This document shows, piece after piece, positions 38,601 to 50,741 of a DNA stretch of 64,000 nt. Made by a program: the position numbers and the translations under genes. Under the pieces are notes generated by a model, which was not told the DNA's origin, made no database searches, and saw nothing but the letters and a program-made list of their open reading frames with translations. Position 1 is the stretch's first letter. Each line of letters starts with the position of its first letter. Location of the stretch: the NCBI GenBank assembly GCA_009792885.1, contig WMCF01000016.1, positions 8,975,062 to 9,039,061 of the forward strand. The letters are read 5' to 3'. Source of the stretch: Eremophila alpestris peregrina. Its lineage: Eukaryota; Chordata; Aves; Passeriformes; Alaudidae.

Positions 38601-38913
38601 GATCCCAAGTAGGATTTTAGCCATCCCTAAGTGCTGGCTGGCTGCTGGATCTGTAAGGTGATGTGTAGCTGAATACAATAATTCAGGGGACCAAGGGGGC
38701 TGAAACCAGCAGTGAGATGCTTTGTTCTGGGTGCTGCTGCTTCCACCAAGGGCTGCAACTTCATTTGTGCTGGAGGGAGAGCCATAACCCCCCAATTATG
38801 GTTATATTTTCTCTAATAGAGGGAAAACCAGTCCTGGCCCTTGCTGCAGAAAAGTACTTACAATATAACAGGCTGTGGCCAGAGCTGAAGGTAAGACAGG
38901 CAGATATGTTGCC
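32641..38913. other. Gene-free stretch
   Basis: Unique sequence. The longest plus-strand frame in the window's middle (35994-36623, 209 codons) is hydrophobic and cysteine-rich without domain order, consistent with a T/G-rich strand lacking stops by chance. An AT-rich motif-dense patch lies at 38370-38415 (ATGATAATTTCCATTATGAA, TTTTAATTAAGC). No gene is supported. Confidence 0.5.
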
Positions 38914-38929
38914 TTTTTTTTTTTTTTTT
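38914..38929. repeat. T16 homopolymer tract
   Basis: Sixteen T, about 290 bp upstream of the CR1 3' end. Avian CR1 does not use a poly(A) tail, so the tract is unrelated to that insertion. Confidence 0.95.
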
Positions 38930-39220
38930 GTGTAGGATGTGTACATGGGATAAAAGGCAAACTCAGATCTCAAGGTATGTAGGGTGTGTATGGGCTGAGG
39001 AAGTCACTGAGGAGCTGATAAATCACAATTCTAGCATGGGAAAATCCCTTTCTGCCAAAGGGTAAGGCTTGACATGGGTGCATAGATGAGGACAGCAGGT
39101 AATTTATTCTCCCCTATTTTGTGGTACATAAATGACACGTGGCAGATAACCTGACTCTGATAATCAAGCTGGAACACAGGCGGGAATGTACCTTGCTTTG
39201 TGTTTTGCTTCCTCTTCTAC

Positions 39221-39507
39221 AGGACTAGAGGACGTGGGCTCAAGCTGTGTCAGGGGAGGTTCAGGTTGGACATTAGAGGGAATTTCTTCACAGAAAGAGT
39301 TGTCAAAGCACTGGACTAGGTTTCCCAGAGAGGTGGTGGAGTCACCATCCCTGGAAGTGTTTAAGGGAAGACTGGATATGGCACTTGGTGTTGTGGTCTA
39401 GTTGACAAGGTGGTGTCTGGTCAAAGGCTGGACTTGGTGATCTCTGAGTCTTCTCCAGCCTAACTGGTTCTGTGATTTTCACCAAATAAAAAGTATTCTG
39501 TGATTCT
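39221..39507 (+). mobile_element. CR1 LINE, 5'-truncated 3' end
   Basis: This is the 3' end of a chicken-repeat-1 (CR1) non-LTR retrotransposon in sense orientation. Recognised landmarks in order are a GGGCTCAAGCTGTG-type segment (about 39237), GGTTCAGGTTGGACAT (about 39259), the TTTCCCAGAGAGGTGGTGGAGT block (about 39320), CTGGAAGTGTTTAAGG (about 39353) and the GGCTGGACTTGGTGATCTC block (about 39426). It ends with TTCTGTGA-type octamers at 39469-39476 and again at 39495-39507, the hallmark of avian CR1 3' ends; an 18-bp AT-rich insert separates the two. CR1 copies are usually 5'-truncated to a few hundred bases by incomplete reverse transcription, and about 290 bp fits. No ORF2 coding capacity remains. 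The subfamily is not assigned; the GTTGACAAGGTGGTGTCTGG-like segment resembles subfamilies common in passerines. This is the firmest call in the window. Confidence 0.95.
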
Positions 39508-42500
39508 TGTCACACAACTAGCAAGAGTTAAAGGGCTGCATACTTGGGACTTCCTTGTGTAGTGCACAGCAACAGAAATCTTAGGATTTAAAAACCTTTC
39601 AGCTAAACACAAACTTTTATAGACAATCCCAATTTAGCCTGTTGGGATAATTTACAACCAATTATAATACTCCTCAGCTTGAGTCCTCCTTCATCCTTTG
39701 AGTTGCCTGATGATATTTAGCCATGTGTTCTGTGGTTCTTTCTGAATCACTTTTTACAGTCCTTATAATATTAATTAGGTTCCTTCCCATGCTGGTGACA
39801 CAAATAGCTGTGTTAAATATTAATACCTTTTTACTAATAATAATGGTAATATATCTGGGGCTGCTTAGTTGTGATCCTACTGTCCTAGTGGAATGAAATA
39901 GATTAAGTAGCATTCCCCAGTGAGAGTGTAATTCATAAAAGCAGGGTGGACAGTATGTTGTGCCTGTCTGATGTGTTTTAGAGAACATCTCTGCTGATGA
40001 TTATACTTTGGTAAATTGGAAGAACATTTCCCCGGGACATAGAAAGTGACTGCCTATTAGGAACATGTAGAGGATGTGTCAGGTTTTCAAGAAATATACT
40101 AGAAAGAGAAATTAAGTTTGAAAAAGCCAGCACACTGAGGAAGGCAGGCACCTCCTTTTTCTTCCAAAGTGGATGAAAGTGGATTCTGTTTAGCCACGCA
40201 TGCAATTTTAAAGCTGCATGTACAGGCTCAGGAAGGATTAAAATGGCATTTCCAAGAGGCTGGCAGAACTTGTCTGAAACAATGGTACCTCATTAGCAGA
40301 TGCTGATCCTGTAAGAAAAGGTCTCTTTTGCTTCACTGAAGAAGATGCTGCCTTAACCCCTCACTCCCCAGTGGGAAGGGAAAGAGAATCCAGGCAGTAG
40401 TGATGAAGGGTTTGAGCAGAGCCCTCCCCAGGGGGGTTCAGACAAAGCTGGGAGACACTGCAGCACTGCCAGTGCTGTTTGATTTATTAATGGGACACAC
40501 TGCAGGAAGGAGATGTGTTTGGAACCCACACACCCTCAGTGCTCAGCTTGGGGAGCAAGTTGTAAGTCATGTCTGGTACCACACATCAAGTCTTGCTTTT
40601 AAATAGAAGTTGGGTAGCTGTGAGGGGGTTCCCAGGAAAGAGGGATGGTGGAGTCATTGGTGGAGGAGGATAGGAAGTGTGTTGAATGTAAAATCATGGA
40701 GAGAAGGAGTAGGCTGCAGTTTTATAAGCTGAATCTTTCAGTGAGGAAACTAATGCTGAGATTGGCAAGCTGCTTAGAATTTTAATTTTTCTTCTTGCTT
40801 ATATGTTTAGTGTAGCCATCAGTGCAGTGGGAGGGAATAGGCAGATGGAGGAGGAAAAGGAGGACAACTGAGGTGGAAGTCAGGATTCTGTAGTTGGTCT
40901 TTGATTACTCATGTGCATGGATCCATTCAGGCCTGGTGGAACAAGCTGGCTTGGCTAATAACCCTTCTAGTATTCAAAAAAACTCTTTTTAGGAAAGCAA
41001 AAGCAATTAATGAATGTTTAACTGTAAGGGTTGTGGCTCTAATCTGCATTGCTGACGGGCTCAAGTGTAAAGGCTCAGAATAATGAAAATTCTCTCAGCT
41101 CTACCTGGCCTATAGAGGAATCTTTTAGCCAATCTTCCTACCTGCAGCAGCCAGCAAGTGGGGAGGGAGGAGTAATGGAAAGAGCCTTTACATCTAAATA
41201 GGTTTTATTCATGATTTCCTGTGTAGGACCTACCTGAGAGGAGATGGTTTGCCTCTTCATTCTCTCTCAGCTTAAAGGGTTTCATTAGTATTTAATTGCT
41301 GCTTGTTTCCCTCATTCAGAGCATCCAGGTGCTGTACAATGTTCTTAATCAAGTGTGGAAAGACCATTTGTCAAGAAAGCTCCTGCTCCTTCAGCAAGGT
41401 GCTGAAAAAAGTTTGGCCTTTGTCTGTGCTTATCTAGGGGAAAAACAAGTGACAAAAGTCTGGAACATGACTGAGAATCTTCACTTCATCTTATCAACCT
41501 TGTCTTCTTGATCACACCTCACAGTAGCATATCAGTGAAAGCCTCATCTGAACTGGAACTGGTTTAATGGTTTGAGCCCAGCTGGCTGGGGTGGTAAGGA
41601 AAACAGAAGTTCCATGGGTTTCCCTTGGTATCTTGTTTTAGTCAGGTAGGGTCAACTGTGAGATAGATTCTTGAACTGGGATATCAAGGGAATAGTTCCA
41701 GTCATGTCAGGTGTCTTAGGTTCAGCCTTTATCTTTTCAGCAGTGATGAGGTGATCAGAGCGGTGGACAGTTCTCCTGCTGGCAACAAGCAGGACATGGG
41801 TGTTTGTCTACACCATAACCAGTGACATTGGGGAGCTCAAAGGGTTAATAAGGTAGAGAATACTCTCCTTTGTGAAAGGGACAAATGTTGTCCTCAGCTT
41901 AATTGAGACTGACTGTAGAAAATGCTAAGAACATTTATTCCCCTCCACGTTACAGAATGAATCCAGTGGAAGCAATCTGGATCTAAGATAGCATGCCTGG
42001 AATCAGAATTAATACCTTGTTTTTCTTGACTATTAGGATATTTACTAGCTTTTGGCCAAAACCGCTGCTGATATGACTTCACCAAATTTAGTGAAGCTTG
42101 GATCAAGGTCTCCAATGACATGTTTTTCATCCAGTTCATTAAGCAGCAAGCAGTTGGATCAGACAGGACACAGAAAGCACAAAACACTTGCTGAGAATCT
42201 AATATACTTCATTAGTCATGTGGGTTTGCAAAAGAGCAGGGAGAGAATTGTACCCACATCATCCAAGTCCTGTCAGCCCTTGGTGGGTGTCTCTCTGTGT
42301 GTCCCCAGCCCCTGTTTGAGCAGTGTTGTGGAAGGGCTGGGATGCAGCTGTGTTGATCACTGGCTGGATGGTGTGCAGCTTGCTCAACTGAAATGCCATA
42401 AGAGGAAAAGCTTGCAATGGAGTGAGCGCTAAGGGACAACAAGATAAAAAGATGAGAAAGCACATTCACCCCCACAGAAATCCTACTGGTGCTCTGTTGC

Positions 42501-45427
42501 TCCCAGGGATTGCTGGTGGGAAAGGGGGAGGAGCTTTGAGGGCTTCTGAGGAACAGCTGCCACACCAATGAGCAGTCAATATGGGACCACAAGGAAATGT
42601 TTATGGCACTTTTGAAAATGAAGTTTTGCTAATTTTATTTTATTTTTTGCTAATGCAGTTCACAGGAAGTCCCAGATTTCTTTGGGAGGGGTTGTCAGTG
42701 AATTTAGCATGAGCAAAACATACACTTGGGGCTTGCAGTGATCTGTAGCAAGTGTGCAGGAAAGAGTAGATATCCCATGTGCCTGTCAGTGGTGTGCCAG
42801 TCTCTCCAAGCCCTTCAGCACAAGCATCTACGGCTCTGGGAGTGTGGGAGGAGAGGGAAAAGGACGGGGGCAGGAGAAAGATGGAAGTTCTGTAGAAATG
42901 TGGAACAGAGGATTATACCCACAGTGCTTGATATGGAAGAGCAAGGATTGCTGCCTATGTGTGACATTGTGTGGGAGAGATTAAACTCACCCTAGGCAAG
43001 CTAGAATTGGGTGTGAAGCAGGAGAAGAAAGGGGGATTAAGTTGGAAGGGGTGTGATACAGGAGGAAGGAGGAGTCTTCCTCTGCATGGAACACAGCTGT
43101 AGTGTAAGACTTGGATGGTGTGGATAGTAGGTGTATTGTAGCAGAGGTACAAGGGCTGAAGGATCTGCAGGATAGACCTGGGGTCACTCCTAAGTCTCGA
43201 ACTTCTGGAGATTCCTATCCTTCCAGCTCTTGGAAGCAAGTGGTATGAGGCTTACCAGAACAGTGGTTGGCCCCAAAGATTGGAGTGGTGCAGGATGCTT
43301 CAGAGTCAGAGTGAATTTTAGGACTTTCTTATTCTTCAGGAATTGGTTGTTAGAGGCATTCTGCTTTTGGGTGCATTTCTGGGTTCACCAAGTGCCACTT
43401 GTTATCAGCTCCCTGGAAAGCCTCCTGCCTCTGTAAAGGAATCTCTGGTCACTTCATAGCTGAGATGCCCAGAAGTTTCAGACTCCATGGTGCCAAGTGC
43501 TACATTAAAATGTACTAAGGGATATTTTTTTGCCCTGAGGAGTATTTTTCTACTGTGCCTGGAAAAGACAAACAACGTATTGTATGAACCAGCCCCCAAA
43601 AAGGAGGGATTGTTGGGCTGCTTGGTGCATCCTCTCATGGTTATCAGCACATTTGGTACTAGGGAAGACCCTGGAGGCAAACCTGGTGGGGTTTAGAGCT
43701 GGCTCGAGTGCTGTGCTGCAGGTGTTTAAATGCAAAGGTATGGAGAAGACCATCTGCTGAGTGTCTAAGGCTGATGCTTCAGTTATATTTGCATCTAGGA
43801 TGCCTGTGTTATTTACATTTAAGCATTTTATGTTTAAAATCCAACCACAGAAACATAGAAAATTGCATTTTCAGTGGCTGTCACGCATTTCCTGCTCCAG
43901 GAGCAGACTTTTAAAGCCCACAAGAAATATCCAGTTACAATTATGCCTGATTTAAAGGGAAAAGATCTGTAGCTTTGTAGCCTTAATAATTTGCTCAAAC
44001 AGCTGTAGATTAATGAAAGTGTTGCTCAAGGCATGTTTCCAGAAATAGCGTGTAGCTTGGCCCTCTCCAGTCACATTGGGTTAGGAAATGTTTGTGTTTT
44101 TAATGCTGGAAGTGCACACAGGAGGTGATCTACCAGACCTCTCTGGACTCATGGTTTAACTGGTCAGGTGATGTCTGGAAGAGCTTGAAAACTGTTTCTT
44201 TGTGGAGTTGCAGATGTCTTTAGAATCTCCTGTTTTCCTGTTGTAGAAGGAATGTCAGCCCCACTCCAGTGAGTGGCCACCAAATGCTCTGCAGTCAGAG
44301 CACTGAGAGCCTGATGTGATTTTTCTGTCTCAGGAGACAAAGCAGATAAATCTGTCATTTGAAACACTGAGGTGAAAGAATCTATGAAGCATTCCACTCT
44401 GTGGTGCTGGACACTACCGAGCTTCACAGATTGAGTCACCAGGAAAATTATCTTCCCCAGAAAAACGCTCTTTTAACTGTATGTTTTTCCCAGTCCATTG
44501 TCTCTTAATTTGATTGAGGACAGAAAGCCTAGGGACAAGAGGCTATTTAATAAGAAAACTGCAGTCATCAGCTGGAACTGGTTCTTATTCCCTGTCACAC
44601 ACGGGGACCCTGCTCCATAATGCCCAGTGTGCTTTCCATAGAGAGGTGCAGTCCCTTAAGGTCCAGTCAGGGGCAAGTGTGAAAGCAGGGTTAGTGTCTT
44701 CTCATGGTGAGCAGTCTGAGGTCAGGTAATGCCCTGTTGATTGTTGAAGATGGCTAAAGTCCCTGTTTTGGCATGCTTCCATGTTTTCTGTTGGGATTGT
44801 TCCTGCCTCTGAAGAGAAGCATGCAGTAATTGGTATGAGCTGAGCTTTGCCAGGAGGGCAGGGACCATGCTGGCCCTTGCTCTGATTGTGTGTTATGGAC
44901 TCTGATGTGTCCTGTAAGGTCCAGGACTGTCCCAGGTGGTACAAGAATAGATTTAAATGTTATTTGCACTCTTGTAAAGATCTGATGCTGGGTTGTGCCC
45001 TGCAGTGGGACTGGCAAACTCTTCCTGCAGTCCTTGCTGCTCAGGATTCCTGTGGTGGAGAGCTGAAGATCTCTCCCTCCTGAGGCTGAGAGGACACAGC
45101 AGTGCTCCCACTTCAGTGAACACACACCCACTGTCCTGTGTAAGAAGCAATAAACCTGCTAATCTGTTCAAATGCTGCTGCCCTGTAAGAGCACACTTTT
45201 CTTCTGAGACCCTCACTTGATTGGGGTTTTTCCATTGATGTCTGGCCTGATTTATCTGTTTCAAACATGACTACAAATAAAAGCAGCGCTCATTGAGCTG
45301 ATCCAATTTGACCTGACAGGGATGAAATGACTGGAGCTGGATGGTAATTCTCTTCCAAAAGAGAATGACAGTGGTACATCAGGGAGATATGGATTGGTTG
45401 GTATTTTACACAAAAGTGGTCCACTTC
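39508..45427. other. Gene-free stretch
   Basis: Unique sequence. AT-rich near 39.74-39.85 kb with TAATAATAATGG. A TGCTAAT word flanks a T-rich run at 42624-42656. Short frames around 42.0-43.7 kb occur on both strands and have no domains. Nothing else is seen. Confidence 0.5.
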
Positions 45428-45447
45428 TTTTTTTTTTTTTTTTTTTT
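45428..45447. repeat. T20 homopolymer tract
   Basis: The longest homopolymer in the window. Such a run could be the poly(A) tail of a minus-strand processed sequence, whose body would lie to the right, but no gene-like sequence is readable in 45448-45850. Confidence 0.95.
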
Positions 45448-45860
45448 GTCATTGCTTTAATGAGCCTGAATGCCAAGTTTTTTGCTTGTGGGTGGTAGAT
45501 TATTTTTTGGAGGAGGGAGGCAAATTGCTTTATTTTGGGGGAAAAAAAATTGTTCTGCTTGAAAATTTTTGCCCAGTCTTAAAAATGTTGGTAGGCTGGG
45601 TGTCTGAGTGGGGAACATGCAGGGAGACTGCACTCAGGTGCTCTTCAGCAAAGGTCCTGGCTGTTTAATAATAGAAAGCAAAAAACTTTAACTTGCAAAT
45701 AATGAGTTTTTTGCATTGGATGTTAAGAAAAAGGCTGTACAAAAAACCCAAACCAGCTGTGTGACATCCTGAAATTGTTACAACCCCTGTATGATCTGCA
45801 AGGGTAGGGAGATGATTTTGGAGTGCTTCTAGACATGTCTGACTGTATAAAAATTAACAT

Positions 45861-45873
45861 ATAATAATAATAA
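45861..45873. repeat. Short (TAA)4 microsatellite
   Basis: A(TAA)4 in an AT-rich flank; a similar (AAT)4 run lies at 47961-47972. Both are short. Confidence 0.9.
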
Positions 45874-45914
45874 AGCAAAGTAGCTTTAAATACAAATCAA
45901 AGCTCTGTGTGCCA

Positions 45915-45975
45915 GCTGGTCGTTTTCAAGGGCATCGACAAATTCGGAGATGACTCTAAATTTTCACTATCAGAC
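45915..45975 (+). mobile_element. Possible tiny RT relic (FGDDSK segment)
   Basis: In the frame starting at 45931 the sequence reads GIDKFGDDSKFSLSDSTK. CR1/L3-type reverse transcriptases carry KFADDTK at the catalytic YxDD/FxDD position, so KFGDDSK is one plausible decayed form. The segment is only about 60 bp and the flanks (AT-rich to the left, a homeobox-motif-like AAAGATTAATT at about 45980) show no further LINE landmarks. It could equally be part of a conserved non-coding element or chance. Confidence 0.25.
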
Positions 45976-46426
45976 AGTACTAAAAGATTAATTCTCTTTG
46001 CAGAAGTGATACCATAAAGATTTACTGTCTTTGCCATGCACAAGCCTTCAGGGAGAGGAGAGAGGTGAGGATGGCAAAGAGCTTGTAGGCTTTCATAACA
46101 TTGCACAGCTCTGGGTTTGCTGGTCTCTTAATGAGATTTAATTGTGGGCTGCTTGCTTGCCACTAGATGACAGCCTTACTCTGTGCACCAGGGCCTTGGT
46201 TATCATTAATAGGGGGCAGGGAAATGACCCTCTCACAGGACATGTCCTGCCTGTCTTGCTTCCAAGTGCCTTCTTGCAAGGCAGGGAGCTGGGCACAGAG
46301 ATGATGGTGCAGATTAGCTCACTTATGGAGAGGACAGTATTTGAATCTTGGACACACTTCAAATGTAAGGACAAATCAAAAAATGAAATCAAGAATCTGC
46401 ATTTCTTCCAAGAATGAAAGGATGGA

Positions 46427-46439
46427 TTTTTTTTTTTTT
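46427..46439. repeat. T13 homopolymer tract
   Basis: Thirteen T between GATGGA and CTGGATTG. No associated retroposon body was found. Confidence 0.95.
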
Positions 46440-49400
46440 CTGGATTGTTTCTTCCAGCCTGACCCAGTATGGTCTTCAGGCCAGTAAGCTCTGAGCTCCA
46501 CATCTGGCCTTCAAGCTGGCTCCCATTTGTGGTGAGCTTTCCTGTACAATGACCTGGCAGAGTCCCCTCCTTCCACTGAGCAGAGAGGGAATGAGACATG
46601 AGAACTCTTCAAGCATATTATCACAGAAAAGTCACATACTCTGTTGCATTCCATGACTGCTTTTCCTCTGCATTTTTCTTGTCTTTGGTTTCCTGCTGTC
46701 TTCTTGCAGGTGCAAGAATCCAGTTGCATGGGGTTATTTTTGGGGCAGAGCATGCTACCACCTTCCTTCTGCAGGCTTTTGGGATCTACATGATGCATAT
46801 GTGCTGGGAAGGAAAAATGCAAATTACCCAGTTAACATGACATTGCCATCTAGTTGTTAGCATGGTGTAGTATATAAAATGATAGAGATCAGCAGGGCAG
46901 GTTTAATGGCTTGAAAGCTTTTACACTGCTACTGTAATAGTATCAAATTTGAATATATGTGTTTTGTGTCAGAGCTGACTTTGAGGGTCTGAAAGGAATA
47001 CAAGGTGGAGGAGGTAAAATGTGAAAGTAGTCAGGGAGATTTTAGTGTTGGGCACATGTGACCTATTACAGCCCTTCTCAAGGAGACTTTTGGAAGAAGA
47101 CCCTCACAGAGGTTTTGAGTCCTTGGCCAACTGTTCAATTATATTTGTACCATGCCCTGTCACAGTGTGTTTGCTTCCATGTGATCCTGGGAGCCTTGAG
47201 CCCACTTTGCCTGGAGGCAGTAACACTCCTACCTGTACATGGCTTTTCAGCTTTGCAGGACTGGAGACATCCTCTTGGGTTGCTCCTCTGGCTCTGCCCA
47301 AGGCAGGGCAGGGTTGTACTCTAGGCTGTACTTTATTTAATGTGTTGTCTGTCCTGGAGCCTTTTTGAGGGATGCTAAAGGGAGCACAGGTACATGCCAA
47401 GGTGTTTCACTGTTCAGAATGTGTTGTTGTCATGGTGATGCTAAGGAAGTTGAGTTGTGAGATCATTATTGACCAGGATCTCCTCAAAGTTTGAGCCACT
47501 GAGCTTCTATCTTCTATCATTGAATTATTTTTCTCTCCTCCTCCTGTCATTAAGTTTTCCTCTGTTATGCAGTTGAGCTTGGAAGGAGATCAGGGATGGA
47601 TTCACTGGAGGGAGGTGGATGGGCAGCCCCTAGGTCAGCTCATGGGACAGGATCCTGGAGGTGACAAGCACAAGCCACTGCTGTGCCTCACTGCTCCAGG
47701 CAAGATATGCAAGGAAGAGCTGCAGGATAACAGTTCCTTTGTACAGTACATTACATGTGCACACAAAAGACATCTCATGGTTTGTATAGCTGCCAGATAA
47801 CCTCTCTGAAACAGCTAATTCATGGATACAAGCACATTATCATCTGTTTTGATTAGGGTACTAATACATACTAATATTTTACTACTTTCCACCTATCAGC
47901 TGAAGAAGGCATGTCCTTTACAAGTGCTTAGTTAGCTGGCTTATATGGGCAAAGCATATAAATAATAATAATGGGGAAAATGGTAATACATGGAGTGGAA
48001 CTCATTAATTACTATTTATTAGTCATTAAGGAGTGAACAAAGTGTTACTTGAAGTGTGTGAGCTTGACTAGCCACAAATGTTTTCACATGACTGTAAGAG
48101 AATCACTGCTTTTCAGAACACTGAGAGAGCATTTTGAATTCTGTTAAATGTTTTTTGCATCCCTGGTCTTTGCTGAAGGTTTTCAAGCTGTGCTATTGCA
48201 TGATGGTACCTGATAGAAATTCTGCTGAAAATTACTAGCTCTAGAAAATTGTTGGAGACTCATCCTTACATTTAAAGAATTGCTTTGGTTTGTATTTCTT
48301 TTCACTACCTAATACATGCATGTGCCTAAAGAAAAAAAGGAAACTCTGTTCAGCTGAGTCTTGTGGTCTTTCTGGGCCACATTCTGCTTTCATTGCCAGC
48401 TTTCCATGTTTGCAAATATACCTTATATATACTGACAGGGCTGAGGTTCGGTGCTGTCCCCAGGTACCTCTGTGTGACCACCTTCATTTGTGAGCAAAAT
48501 CTCCCTGCCTTATGAACCATTGATGTAGAGGGCATGTTTTGTTGCCTAATTATGTGTTGTGTTACCCATCCTTGTTCTGTTTGAGGCAATTGCACAGAAA
48601 CACTGAATGCTGCTCTGCATCGTTCTTTGCTTTTTTCCTTTCTTGTGTGTTTTTTTCTCTTTTTCCTCCTTTCCACTCTTTGGGTGCTGAACTGGGATTT
48701 ATCCTTTTCTGTGAGGGTGACTTTTCAAGCACAGATCTGTGGCTCTGGGGCTGCCCTGCCCATGTGCAGGGACACACTGGAGGTGCCCCTGGCCTCGATG
48801 CCCCACTGCTCTGATGCTTCCTGACAGATGCATCCAGCAGGGGAGGCCTGAGCAGGAGCCTGCCTCAGTCCTGTGCTTTTATTTCTGGCTCTGTTGTGAA
48901 AAATAAAGCTTTCCAGCACATTAAATATCCTTTTGGGAAATGGGAAGGGAAAGTGCCATCTCCCAGCTGCGTGTCTGCTTGTAGTGGCCAAGCCTTGGGT
49001 GAGTCTGTGCCCCACAGCAGCATGAGGCAGTCGCTTGTGGGTGCCCTTGACCAAAGCTTGAGTGCTGTGGGAAAAGGTTAGCAGAGATTTCAGCTATTTG
49101 TTTTGGAGATGCAGCAGCTCCACAGACTGTCTCCTTGCTCCCTGAGCTGAAGGATTGTGGCAGCTTGTTCTGGTTTTGCACAGTGGTCCTGGCTTTTAAG
49201 GGCCTGGATTGTGACTGAGCATGGAGACATTCAGTGCTATTTGTGGGAACCCAAAGGTGGCACTTATTGCAGAGCAACAGAGGCATATCCTGGGGACTTG
49301 CTCTCATTTTCCTAATGGAGAAATAAGGAATTGGATGAAAACCTGACTCTGTTGAAGGAGGAAAGCCCCAAATGCATGCATCTTCTGTTTTACATCCTGC

Positions 49401-49545
49401 TTTGGTCCCTAACAGGTGTTTTGATGGACAGGCCCATTCTCCTCCCCATGAAGGGCAGGGTGTTGCACAGACTGTAACTTGGACACTGACTGGACTGTGT
49501 TTTGGATCATTTGTAGCATGAGTGATCCTCTCAAGGACTAGGGCA

Positions 49546-49582
49546 TTATCAACATTTTTTAGACACGTTATCAACATTTTTT
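49546..49582 (+). repeat. 15-bp direct repeat, period 22
   Basis: TTATCAACATTTTTT occurs at 49546-49560 and again at 49568-49582, separated by AGACACG. It is identical in both copies, so it is a recent small duplication or a two-unit minisatellite. Confidence 0.95.
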
Positions 49583-50714
49583 GTGTTTGTATTCCACCCA
49601 TGCTCCTCCCCTTCAGCAGAGACACAGGAGAATGCAGCTACAGGGGTGGTGCAGGGTACACCATGCTCAGTGATGCTCCAAGCCTCACAGGCTGCACAGC
49701 ACCCACAGTGATGGACAGGAGTGCCACCAGGATTTCTGAGCAAGGACAGCCCTTCTTGGAGGAATATCTCCATCAGCATGGAAGCTTGCAGCTGGACTTT
49801 GTTCCTTCTGTTTGTTTGTTTTAATATTAGCTTGTTAATTATCCTAAAAAGGAAATCTGTGTGTGTTCTAAAAATAACAAGTCCTTACATGCTTTTGTGC
49901 TTGAATAATCTCAATTTGGTGACCCACAAACCATAGGCAGAAGCATAAAAGAAATAATTTTCTTTTCCTCTTAGGAAGCAGATGGCTCAGTTCAACTTCT
50001 GTGACGTTCTCTAAATGAAACTGTGTTGTAGATGTTCAGCAAGAAATTAATTTCAGGAGTTTGGGAGAACTCTGGAAGGATGAAGGGACCAAAACCACAA
50101 ATTGTGTGTCTCAACAAGGGACAGGAGATAAGATGTGGGAGGAGAAAGGGAGGAAATAATTATAGTGCAGAATTTATTCCAAGCTTTTCCTTCAGTTTTT
50201 TCCTCTGCAAAGAAATAGCAAAATTCACATATTTATTCAGTATTTGCATTTAATAGCAATCTTTTTTCAGTCTGTAGTTCTTGGCCTGAAGCTGTTAATT
50301 GAACAATTCCTTCAAGCTGTTTGTAATTCTTGTTGTGGTAACTCACTGTGTACATCAGCTGGCAATGCTGCACTTCCCCGTGTGTGACCACAGCAGCGTG
50401 AATTTGGAACAGTGTATTTGCACATATTGTTTGCAGATGGATGGCTGCAAATGTGTAGCCTGCAAATATTTGAGTGTCTGAATATAAAATTTGCTTTTGC
50501 CTGAGTGTTCACACCTGTGAAGCTCAAGCATCAGAGCTGGTACTGTGTGGAAAAACCAAGTTTGAAGGAAGGACAGCAAGGAGGAAGATGATGGTTTGGG
50601 TCACTGGAAATATCCAGTGCTGAGAGCATTGCTGTACTTGAGGACAAGAGGGAAAGGGTGAAGATGTTCTTGAGGAAATAAGGGTGTACAGGAAGAGGAG
50701 AATAGACTTCAGCC

Positions 50715-50741
50715 AGATCAGCAGTTGCTGAGGGCTGATCT
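50715..50741. other. Inverted repeat, 8-bp arms
   Basis: AGATCAGC (50715-50722) and GCTGATCT (50734-50741) flank an 11-nt spacer. The arms are short and expected by chance at this scale; listed for completeness. Confidence 0.8.

Noticed and set aside
45428..45447. T20 tract as the tail of a processed pseudogene on the minus strand
   Set aside because: The sequence to the right gives no gene-like frame and no duplicated flank.
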